A DNA stretch of 7,130 nucleotides from Bacteroidales bacterium (lineage in GTDB: Bacteria > Bacteroidota > Bacteroidia > Bacteroidales > UBA1715), in the NCBI GenBank assembly GCA_017618935.1, contig JAFZTG010000153.1:1-7130 (forward strand). Reading direction: 5' to 3'. The notes beneath the pieces were generated by a model. The model ran no database searches. It saw only the letters and a program-made list of their open reading frames with translations, and was not told the origin of the DNA. The translations under genes were made by a program, and so were the position numbers. Positions 1 to 5,693 of the stretch are shown in pieces (positions within the stretch are counted from its first letter, which is position 1; each line of letters opens with the position of its first letter).

Positions 1-2238
1 ATATTCCTTTGAAACCTTTGCAGCAGCGCCCAAGAACGTGTGCATCTGGTCTTTGTCGTAACAAACGTTCATTGCAGCACCCGAAAGCACGTACGAAGGA
101 CGAATCAATACAGGGAAACCAACTTCGTCAATGAACTTGTCAATTTCATCGTAGCTTGTAAGCGCTTCCCAACGAGGTTGGTCAATGCCAAGTTGGTCGA
201 GCATTGCGGAAAATTTGTTACGATTTTCCGCACGGTCAATTGAAACTGGCGACGTTCCCAAAATTGGCACATTCTGGCGATACAACTTCATAGCCAAGTT
301 GTTAGGAATCTGACCACCAACCGACACAATCACACCTTTCGGAATTTCAAGGTCGATTACGTCAAGTACGCGTTCAAAGCTCAACTCGTCAAAGTACAAG
401 CGGTCGCACATATCGTAGTCGGTAGAAACTGTTTCAGGGTTGTAGTTAATCATTATTGACTTGTAACCGAACTTGCGAGCCGTTTGAATCGCATTTACCG
501 AACACCAGTCGAATTCCACCGAAGAACCGATTCTGTATGCTCCAGAACCAAGAACGACGATAGATTTGTCGTTTTTGTACGCATAGTTGATGCTGTGTTC
601 CTTTTCGCCGTAAGTCATATACAAATAGTTGGTCAACTCTGGGTGTTCCGAAGCAACCGTGTTGATGCGGCGAACGGCAGGAAGAATGTTGAATTTCTTA
701 CGCACGTCGCGAACGCGAAGTTGTTCTTTTTCCATTGTGCCAGTCGGATTTTCAACATAACGGGCAATTTGGAAGTCAGAGAAACCGAGACGTTTTGCCT
801 CAGCAAGCACGTCGGCTGGCAAATCCTCGATTTTATTGTATTTTGAAAGAACTTTCGTGTAGTCAACAATGTTTTTAAGACATTTGATGAAATATACGTC
901 GATTTTCGTCAATTCCTCAATTCTTTCAGGAGTGTAGCCGTTTTCGAGAGCTTTTGCAATTGCAAAGATACGCATATCGGTAGGATGTGTCAATTCCTTG
1001 TCCAAGTCGTCGAATTCCAAATCGTTGTTGCCAACAAATCCGTGCATGCCTTGACCAATCATACGAAGACCTTTCTGCATAATTTCCTCGAATGATTTAC
1101 CGATAGACATAATTTCGCCGACTGATTTCATTGAAGAACCGATTTCGCGGTCAACGCCAACGAACTTCGACAAGTCCCAACGAGGAATTTTTGCGATGAT
1201 GTAGTCAACCGAAGGCGGAACGTAAGCCGAGTTTGGCGTGCCCATTTCGCCGATTTGGTCGAGTGTGTAGCCCAACGCCAATTTTGCGGCAACGAAAGCC
1301 AACGGATAACCCGACGCTTTTGAAGCCAAAGCCGAAGAACGGCTCAAACGAGCGTTGATTTCAATGATTCTGTAATCGTTTGTCTGTGCGTTGAATGCAA
1401 ACTGAATGTTACATTCTCCCACGATTCCAATATGGCGAACAACTTGGATGGCAATCTTTTGCAACAATTCAATTTGTTCTTTTGTCAACGTGATGATTGG
1501 CGAAATCACGATACTTTCACCAGTGTGGATTCCAAGCGGGTCAACGTTTTCCATAGGAACAACCGTGAAACAGTGGTCGTTAGCATCGCGGATAACCTCA
1601 AATTCAATTTCTTTCCAGCCTTTAAGCGATTCCTCAACAAGAATTTGCTTTGAATAAGCAAGAGCATTTTCGCACAAATCAACAAATTCTTTCTCGTTTG
1701 TAGAGATACCCGAGCCAAGACCGCCAAGAGCGTATGCCGAACGAACCATGATTGGGAAACCAAGACGGTTAGCAACCTTCAACGCATCCTCAATTGATTC
1801 AACAGCTTGTGAAGCAGGCGTTTTTGCCTGAATTTCGTTTAATTTCTTCACGAACAAGTCACGGTCTTCGGTAATCATAATGGCTTCCACCGAAGTTCCA
1901 AGAACCTTTACGCCATATTTTTCAAGTACGCCCGAAAGATATAATTGCGTTCCGCAGTTCAGTGCCGTTTGTCCACCGAAAGCCAACAGGATTCCATCAG
2001 GTTTTTCCTTTTTAATGATTTCCTCCACGAAATACGGAGTAATTGGCAAGAAATACACTTTGTCGGCGATACCGTCAGAAGTCTGAATGGTAGCGATATT
2101 CGGGTTAATCAACACAGTGGAGATACCTTCTTCACGCATTGCCTTCAATGCTTGTGAACCAGAATAGTCAAACTCACCTGCTTGTCCGATTTTCAAAGCA
2201 CCAGACCCCAACAACAGAACTTTTTTTAGATCTTTCAT
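1..2238 (-). CDS. carB: Carbamoyl-phosphate synthase large subunit, CAD/CPS1-like subtype (partial, C-terminus outside window)
   Basis: It makes carbamoyl phosphate from bicarbonate, two ATP and ammonia channelled from the CarA glutaminase, supplying pyrimidine and arginine synthesis in the cytoplasm. 746 codons are visible out of the roughly 1070 usual for the family; the frame is open at the left edge. The ATG at 2236-2238 is chosen because the first conserved motif (GSGALKIGQAGEFDYSG, residues 11-27) follows directly. The first ATP-grasp half shows R166, SAYALGGLGSG (167-177), and Q279, E293 and N295, which match the E. coli metal/ATP ligands Q285, E299 and N301. The second half begins near residue 558 (VVLGSGAYRIGSSVEFDWC) and reaches LIRPSYVLSGAAMNV (711-725). 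These forms match animal CAD and CPS1 better than E. coli CarB (compare GAGPIVIGQACEFDYSG and SYVLGGRAMEI). The allosteric domain is not visible. No carA lies upstream. Transcription apparently comes from its own promoter through a terminator-bearing leader. Confidence 0.97.
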   Translation of the reverse strand, partial: MKDLKKVLLLGSGALKIGQAGEFDYSGSQALKAMREEGISTVLINPNIATIQTSDGIADKVYFLPITPYFVEEIIKKEKPDGILLAFGGQTALNCGTQLYLSGVLEKYGVKVLGTSVEAIMITEDRDLFVKKLNEIQAKTPASQAVESIEDALKVANRLGFPIMVRSAYALGGLGSGISTNEKEFVDLCENALAYSKQILVEESLKGWKEIEFEVIRDANDHCFTVVPMENVDPLGIHTGESIVISPIITLTKEQIELLQKIAIQVVRHIGIVGECNIQFAFNAQTNDYRIIEINARLSRSSALASKASGYPLAFVAAKLALGYTLDQIGEMGTPNSAYVPPSVDYIIAKIPRWDLSKFVGVDREIGSSMKSVGEIMSIGKSFEEIMQKGLRMIGQGMHGFVGNNDLEFDDLDKELTHPTDMRIFAIAKALENGYTPERIEELTKIDVYFIKCLKNIVDYTKVLSKYNKIEDLPADVLAEAKRLGFSDFQIARYVENPTGTMEKEQLRVRDVRKKFNILPAVRRINTVASEHPELTNYLYMTYGEKEHSINYAYKNDKSIVVLGSGAYRIGSSVEFDWCSVNAIQTARKFGYKSIMINYNPETVSTDYDMCDRLYFDELSFERVLDVIDLEIPKGVIVSVGGQIPNNLAMKLYRQNVPILGTSPVSIDRAENRNKFSAMLDQLGIDQPRWEALTSYDEIDKFIDEVGFPVLIRPSYVLSGAAMNVCYDKDQMHTFLGAAAKVSKEY

Positions 2239-2266
2239 AATTATACTATTTTAACCTTTCCTAAAT

Positions 2267-2300
2267 AAAAAAAATGCGTTAGTGAAAAAAACTAACGCAT
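2267..2300 (-). terminator. Intrinsic terminator in the carB 5' leader (putative attenuator)
   Basis: On the minus strand a perfect 10-bp stem (ATGCGTTAGT at 2300-2291 pairing with ACTAACGCAT at 2283-2274) encloses a 7-nt loop and is followed by seven uninterrupted T residues (2273-2267), then A and TTT. This is the form of a Rho-independent terminator. It lies downstream of the predicted carB promoter and 28 bases upstream of the carB ATG, so it would cut carB transcription short unless something prevents the hairpin. It is over 200 bases past the mrp stop, with a good promoter in between, so service as the mrp terminator is less likely but not excluded. The hairpin is seen directly; its regulatory role is inferred. 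Confidence 0.8.
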
Positions 2301-2304
2301 CTTA

Positions 2305-2391
2305 TTAAATAAAAACAACAATCTTTCCTGCTTTATTTATCGGATTTGCTCCCGTTTTACAGTCTAAGAATGTTGTCATCGTGATTCTCAT
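2305..2391 (-). CDS. Putative 28-residue leader peptide upstream of carB
   Basis: A short frame opens with ATG (2391-2389) about 12 bases after the predicted -7 box, in an A-rich context (AAATAAAAA) nearly the same as that before mrp. It ends with tandem stops TAA TAA (2307-2302), one base before the terminator stem. The peptide begins MRITMTTFLDCK and ends GKIVVFI. It has one Arg codon (AGA, codon 2) and no run of a single amino acid, so classical amino-acid-starvation attenuation is not obvious. The last codons are U-rich (ATT GTT GTT TTT ATT). A ribosome reaching the stop should cover the 5' arm of the terminator. The product is not recognised and may have no function beyond being translated. 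Chance openness of a 28-codon frame is possible; M5 is an alternative start. Confidence 0.45.
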   Translation of the reverse strand: MRITMTTFLDCKTGANPINKAGKIVVFI

Positions 2392-2403
2392 TTTTTATTT
2401 CGG

Positions 2404-2433
2404 CAAAGATAGAAAAAGGGATTTTTTCAGCAA
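2404..2433 (-). promoter_or_regulatory. carB promoter, Bacteroidota type (TTG-N19-TATCTTTG)
   Basis: On the minus strand TTG (2433-2431) is followed after exactly 19 bases by TATCTTTG (2411-2404), a full match to the Bacteroidota -33/-7 consensus TTG-N19-21-TAnnTTTG. The transcript should begin near 2397-2399, giving a leader of about 160 nt before carB. The -7 region shares the 15-mer TTTTCTATCTTTGCC with the mrp promoter. Confidence 0.75.
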
Positions 2434-2440
2434 GAAACTC

Positions 2441-2495
2441 AATGAGAAAGTTATTAACTTTTTAAAAAAAATTTATTCCTTGATAACTTCTCATT
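2441..2495. repeat. Imperfect inverted repeat between the mrp stop and the carB promoter
   Basis: AATGAGAAAGTTAT (2441-2454) pairs with ATAACTTCTCATT (2483-2495), 13 base pairs with one bulged base, around a 28-base very AT-rich spacer with a run of eight A/T. It starts 9 bases past the mrp stop and ends 8 bases before the carB -33 TTG. It could be a poor mrp terminator, as the U-run sits in the loop rather than after the stem, or an upstream operator for carB. Function is unknown. Confidence 0.4.
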
Positions 2496-2504
2496 ACCCC
2501 TCCT

Positions 2505-3530
2505 TTACATCATAACTTTCGCTGCTATCTCTGCAAATTGTTGTCCGATAATCGTATTGTCGTGTAGCGCTGCTGGCTCGCCATTGTCACCACCTTCGCG
2601 AATGCTCATCACGATAGGAACAGCACCTAAAAACGGCAAACCTTTTTCTTTTGCAAGTTGTTCCACGCCACCTTTCCCGAAAATGTAATATTTGTTGTCT
2701 GGCAATTCTTTTGGCGTAAACCATGCCATATTTTCTATCAAGCCCAAAATAGGAACCTCGATTTTCTCTTTTTGGAAGAAATCAATCGCTTTCACCACAT
2801 CAATCACGGCAACATCCTGTGGCGTACCGACCATAATTGCCCCGGTAATGTTAATAATCTGACACAAAGTAAGTTGTATGTCGCTTGTGCCTGGAGGCAT
2901 ATCAATTACCAAGACGTCTAATTCTCCCCAATCAGAATCCTGTATAAACTGTTTCAACACGTTGCCCGCCATTGGGCCGCGCCACGCGAGAGCATCTTCG
3001 GGACGAACAAAAAAACCGATGGAAAGCAATTCTATTCCATATCGCACTATCGGTATAATCCATTCTTTTTCTCCTTCTTTGCGACAAAGTGGCTGCGCAT
3101 CCTCCACACCGAACATTTTAGGAATGGAAGGACCGAAAATATCGGCATCAAGCAATCCCACCTTGTAGCCCTGTTTTGCCAATGCTATTGCCAAATTAGC
3201 GCTCACAGTCGATTTCCCTACACCACCTTTCCCCGATGCGACGGCAATCACTTTTTTCACCTTCGAAACGCCACCTTCGCCTTCTAAATCATTGGCTTTA
3301 ATGATATCAATAAGGACATTGACATTGCCAACCTCGGGCATACCGCGTTTTATGGCATCTTGTACCGACGAGATGATGGCGCGTTCGTATTTGTCGTATT
3401 TCTGAGGCAAACCAAATTTTATGGTGACATCGTTGCCGTTGACATCAACAAGTTGTATAAATTGAACCATTGTTCCCGATTCGCCTGGAACGGGTATTTG
3501 GTTGATGATTTTTACGATTTGTTCTTTCAT
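2505..3530 (-). CDS. mrp: Mrp/ApbC-family iron-sulfur cluster carrier P-loop ATPase
   Basis: A 341-residue cytoplasmic protein of the Mrp/ApbC/Nbp35 family, whose members bind and transfer Fe-S clusters to apoproteins in an ATP-dependent way. Residues 1-80 resemble a divergent MIP18/DUF59-like domain. The ATPase domain follows, with a deviant Walker A GKGGVGKS (100-107, preceded by VIAVAS), LDADIFGPS with D130 as the switch I aspartate, WRGPM (183-187), and VIDMPPGTSD (208-217) as switch II. The C-terminal CxxC that bridges a cluster in enterobacterial ApbC is absent: after ENMAWF the sequence is TPKELPDNKYYIFG (272-285), a form I recall from other Bacteroidota Mrp proteins. The start at 3530 is supported by a TATCTTTG box 17 bases upstream and an A-rich leader. 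It lies between prmC and carB on the same strand and seems to be transcribed separately. Confidence 0.95.
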   Translation of the reverse strand: MKEQIVKIINQIPVPGESGTMVQFIQLVDVNGNDVTIKFGLPQKYDKYERAIISSVQDAIKRGMPEVGNVNVLIDIIKANDLEGEGGVSKVKKVIAVASGKGGVGKSTVSANLAIALAKQGYKVGLLDADIFGPSIPKMFGVEDAQPLCRKEGEKEWIIPIVRYGIELLSIGFFVRPEDALAWRGPMAGNVLKQFIQDSDWGELDVLVIDMPPGTSDIQLTLCQIINITGAIMVGTPQDVAVIDVVKAIDFFQKEKIEVPILGLIENMAWFTPKELPDNKYYIFGKGGVEQLAKEKGLPFLGAVPIVMSIREGGDNGEPAALHDNTIIGQQFAEIAAKVMM

Positions 3531-3547
3531 TGTTTTTTTATTTGTGG

Positions 3548-3555
3548 CAAAGATA
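3548..3555 (-). promoter_or_regulatory. mrp promoter -7 element
   Basis: TATCTTTG on the minus strand (3555-3548) fully matches the Bacteroidota -7 consensus. It lies 17 bases before the mrp ATG, giving a short A-rich untranslated leader of about 11-13 nt. I find no TTG at the usual 19-21-base spacing, so the -33 element is weak or absent. Confidence 0.6.
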
Positions 3556-3597
3556 GAAAATAATAATGGGATTTAGAAGGGTTTCCCATGATGTTTG

Positions 3598-3629
3598 TTG
3601 TAGAGACGATGTGCACATCGTCTCTACAA
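3598..3629. repeat. Perfect 32-bp palindrome (GTAGAGACG-type dispersed repeat candidate)
   Basis: TTGTAGAGACGATGTG (3598-3613) is followed without a spacer by its exact reverse complement CACATCGTCTCTACAA (3614-3629). It lies 11 bases past the prmC stop and about 43 bases upstream of the mrp -7 box. Palindromes starting GTAGAGACG and ending CGTCTCTAC are, as I recall, scattered in many copies in various bacterial genomes, which suggests a mobile REP- or MITE-like element. No T-run follows on either strand, so it is not a classical intrinsic terminator, though its RNA would form a strong hairpin protecting the prmC 3' end. Copy number cannot be judged from one window. Confidence 0.85.
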
Positions 3630-3640
3630 TGTTCTATTAT

Positions 3641-4486
3641 TTATTTTTGAACTTTCACAATTCTATCTTTCCCAAACAAATCTTTTCGTATTTCGCATTT
3701 TGAGAATCCAAACGATTCAAATAACTGTTTTGTTTCCTCGCCCAAAGTTTCGTTGATTTCGCAATAAACCGTACCGTTTTCTGCAAGATGTTCTGACGCA
3801 AAACGAGCAATTGCCCGATAAAACTGCAACGGATTCGTGTCTTCCACAAACAAAGCAAGATGTGGCTCATAGTGCAACACATTTTGGCGCATTTCGTTCT
3901 TTTCGGAGTGACACACGTATGGCGGGTTGCTCACGATAATGTCAAATTTGGGGAACTGCGACATAAAAGCCTCGTCTTGCATATCGCCAAGATAAAAATC
4001 TACCGAAACGTCATTTTTCAGAGCATTCGATTTCGCCGTCTGTAATGCTTGTTCCGAAACGTCAACAGCAGAAACCTTCGCATTGGAGAGGTGCTTTGCA
4101 AGCGTAATGGCAATACATCCGCTCCCTGTTCCTAAGTCAATGATTTTTGGAGTATTATTTCTGTTCTCTTGAAGTATTACATTAACTAACTCCTCTGTCT
4201 CTTGACGAGGAATGAGCACTGACGGATTTACGAAGAACTGCAAGTCGTAAAAATCCGCCTTGCCACGAATATATTGCACTGGCTCGGCAGTCGCAAGCCG
4301 TTGCAAGCATTGCTCAAAGAAATTTTTTTGTGTATCCGACAACTCGTCATCTTTGTGTAAAATCAGGTAGGTAGGGGAAAAATCCAGGTCCTCGGCAATC
4401 AATGAAAAAATTGATTGTATTTCTTTTGGCTCATAAAATGTTGCCAATTTCCGCTGAAATTCTATTTTTACATCTTGAATTGTCAT
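3641..4486 (-). CDS. prmC: Peptide chain release factor N5-glutamine methyltransferase
   Basis: PrmC (HemK) methylates the Gln of the GGQ motif in release factors RF1 and RF2 using S-adenosylmethionine, which promotes efficient termination. The 281-residue length is typical. Residues 1-80 are the helical N-terminal domain, ending in PVQYIRGKADFY (69-80). The linker NPSVLIPRQETEEL (87-100) has Q where IPRPETE is more usual. The Rossmann domain carries the SAM site DLGTGSG (117-123), the acidic loop AVDVS (140-144) and the catalytic NPPY (187-190). I chose the ATG at 4486-4484 rather than the upstream in-frame ATG at 4579, because family similarity begins with MTIQDVKIEFQRKL, a -7 promoter box sits 5 bases before it, and the longer form would run antisense into ribD. 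It is divergent from ribD. Confidence 0.96.
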   Translation of the reverse strand: MTIQDVKIEFQRKLATFYEPKEIQSIFSLIAEDLDFSPTYLILHKDDELSDTQKNFFEQCLQRLATAEPVQYIRGKADFYDLQFFVNPSVLIPRQETEELVNVILQENRNNTPKIIDLGTGSGCIAITLAKHLSNAKVSAVDVSEQALQTAKSNALKNDVSVDFYLGDMQDEAFMSQFPKFDIIVSNPPYVCHSEKNEMRQNVLHYEPHLALFVEDTNPLQFYRAIARFASEHLAENGTVYCEINETLGEETKQLFESFGFSKCEIRKDLFGKDRIVKVQK

Positions 4487-4504
4487 ACGACAAAAATACG
4501 ATTC
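4475..4504 (+). promoter_or_regulatory. Possible ribD promoter (TTG-N19-TACGATTC)
   Basis: On the plus strand TTG (4475-4477) stands 19 bases before TACGATTC (4497-4504), which matches only four of the six fixed positions of TAnnTTTG. It would give a leader of about 30 nt for ribD and overlaps the prmC -7 box and start codon on the other strand. There is no room for an FMN riboswitch between prmC and ribD. This is a weak call. Confidence 0.25.
4491..4498 (-). promoter_or_regulatory. prmC promoter -7 element, very close to the start codon
   Basis: TATTTTTG on the minus strand (4498-4491) matches TAnnTTTG. Only four bases (TCGT) separate it from the prmC ATG, so transcription would start at or next to the start codon and the message would be leaderless or nearly so. 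No TTG stands at 19-21 bases upstream, so the call rests on the -7 box. Confidence 0.5.
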
Positions 4505-4539
4505 AATTGGAATATAAAGACAGAAAATGCAATTTTTCA

Positions 4540-5595
4540 ATGACTGACGACGAGAAATATATGCAACGTTGCATCGCATTGGCGCACCAAGCGTTTGGCA
4601 ACACGTATCCCAATCCTATGGTAGGTTGCGTGATTGTACACGACGGACAGATTATTGGCGAGGGCTTTCATCATAAGGCAGGAGAACCGCACGCCGAGGT
4701 GAATGCAATCCGTTCCGTAACAGACCAAAGTCTGCTTGCTGAAAGCACGTTGTACGTTTGTCTTGAGCCGTGCGCGCATTTTGGAAAAACGCCTCCTTGT
4801 GCCGATTTGATTGTTTCAAAACATATAAAACGCGTTGTCGTTGGATGCGTTGACTCGTTTAGCAAAGTTTCGGGAAAAGGAATCGAAAAGATACGAAATG
4901 CTGGAATTGATGTTACTATCAATGTCTTGGAAAAAGAATCTCGTTTTTTGAATCGGAGATTTTTTACCTACCACGAGAAAAAGCGACCATATATCATACT
5001 GAAATGGGCTCAAACGGCAGACGGATTCATTGATAAGGTCGCTTCGGAAAAGAACTCGCCGAAAGGAGTACGAATCACCGATGAGGTTTGTCAAAAATTA
5101 GTTCATCAATGGAGAGCCGAGGAACAGGCCATTTTAGTCGGTACAACAACTGCCGTAAACGACAATCCAAGTCTTACCACTCGTTTGGTTGCAGGAAAAA
5201 ATCCATTGCGTGTCGTTTGGGATGTACATAATAAAATTCCAGAATATAATAACCTGAAAGACAAATCAACGCCTACGGTTATCTTTACTGCTGATTCAAA
5301 AGAATCGTGCGAAAACCGTGAATATAAAACAATTATTAATAATCTCTTGTCTGATACCTTGGAGTACCTTTATGAAAAAGGAATACAATCCGTCATTGTA
5401 GAAGGAGGAACAAAAACGCTTCAGACATTTCTTGACGCCGATATGTGGGACGAAGCACGAATTTTTACTACCAAAGAGTGTTTCACGAACGGTGTTTCTG
5501 CTCCCAAAATTTCCTTAGAAAATATATCTAAAGAGGAAACCGCAACTATCGGGAATAGCACGTTACAGATTATATATAGAGAGAGATGCGACTAA
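4540..5595 (+). CDS. ribD: Bifunctional riboflavin biosynthesis deaminase/reductase RibD
   Basis: RibD carries out the second and third steps of riboflavin synthesis: deamination of the diaminopyrimidine made from GTP, then NADPH-dependent reduction of the ribosyl side chain. The 351-residue length is normal. The N-terminal deaminase domain shows NPMVG (25-29) and the zinc/catalytic motif PHAEVNA (50-56, H51 and E53) with CLEPCAHFGKTPPC (74-87, C78 and C87 as further zinc ligands). The reductase domain starts near 147 (KKRPYIILKWAQTADGFI), with VGTTTAVNDNPSLTTR (200-215) and VIVEGGTKTL (285-294). The ATG at 4540 is preferred because MTDDEKYM is the usual family start; the frame is open upstream to an ATG at 4402, but that stretch is antisense to prmC and lacks family similarity. 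No other rib gene is adjacent. Confidence 0.97.
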   Translation: MTDDEKYMQRCIALAHQAFGNTYPNPMVGCVIVHDGQIIGEGFHHKAGEPHAEVNAIRSVTDQSLLAESTLYVCLEPCAHFGKTPPCADLIVSKHIKRVVVGCVDSFSKVSGKGIEKIRNAGIDVTINVLEKESRFLNRRFFTYHEKKRPYIILKWAQTADGFIDKVASEKNSPKGVRITDEVCQKLVHQWRAEEQAILVGTTTAVNDNPSLTTRLVAGKNPLRVVWDVHNKIPEYNNLKDKSTPTVIFTADSKESCENREYKTIINNLLSDTLEYLYEKGIQSVIVEGGTKTLQTFLDADMWDEARIFTTKECFTNGVSAPKISLENISKEETATIGNSTLQIIYRERCD

Positions 5596-5605
5596 TTGCA
5601 TCTCT
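5582..5605. other. Hairpin enclosing the ribD stop codon
   Basis: AGAGATGC (5582-5589) and GCATCTCT (5598-5605) form a perfect 8-bp stem; the ribD TAA (5593-5595) is in the 8-base loop. No U-run follows on either strand, so it is not a standard terminator, but it could act as a 3' boundary of the ribD message. Confidence 0.35.
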
Positions 5606-5654
5606 TCAACAATTATCGCATTTAGGAGGAAAAAGCAAACGATATCTATTTGAT

Positions 5655-5669
5655 AAAAGGGTGCCTTTT
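5655..5669. other. Weak hairpin between the convergent ribD and ABC genes
   Basis: AAAAGG (5655-5660), loop GTG, then CCTTTT (5664-5669) make a small symmetric stem with A/T runs in both arms, in the 98-bp gap between convergent genes. It could be a weak bidirectional terminator. The rest of the gap (5596-5693) shows nothing I can name. Confidence 0.25.
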
Positions 5670-5693
5670 CAGAATTTGATTATTGAATATAAT

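Noticed and set aside
484..846. 120-codon plus-strand frame within carB
   Set aside because: Antisense shadow of the conserved CarB coding frame; composition follows the CarB codons and no family is recognisable.
2239..2403. Known riboswitch or PyrR-type control in the carB leader
   Set aside because: I could not find a recognisable PyrR-binding sequence or any riboswitch core; only the terminator hairpin and the short frame are evident.
2878..3168. 96-codon plus-strand frame within mrp
   Set aside because: Antisense to the conserved P-loop ATPase core of Mrp, with no independent start signals.
3598..3629. The palindrome as a standard intrinsic terminator of prmC
   Set aside because: No U-run follows the stem on the minus strand, so it does not meet the usual form, though it may still affect RNA 3' ends.
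4402..4539. 46-residue N-terminal extension of ribD
   Set aside because: It is antisense to the prmC N-terminus and precedes the family's usual start MTDDEKYM.
4487..4579. 31-residue N-terminal extension of prmC to an upstream ATG
   Set aside because: The added residues show no PrmC similarity, run antisense into ribD, and lie upstream of the -7 box at 4491-4498.
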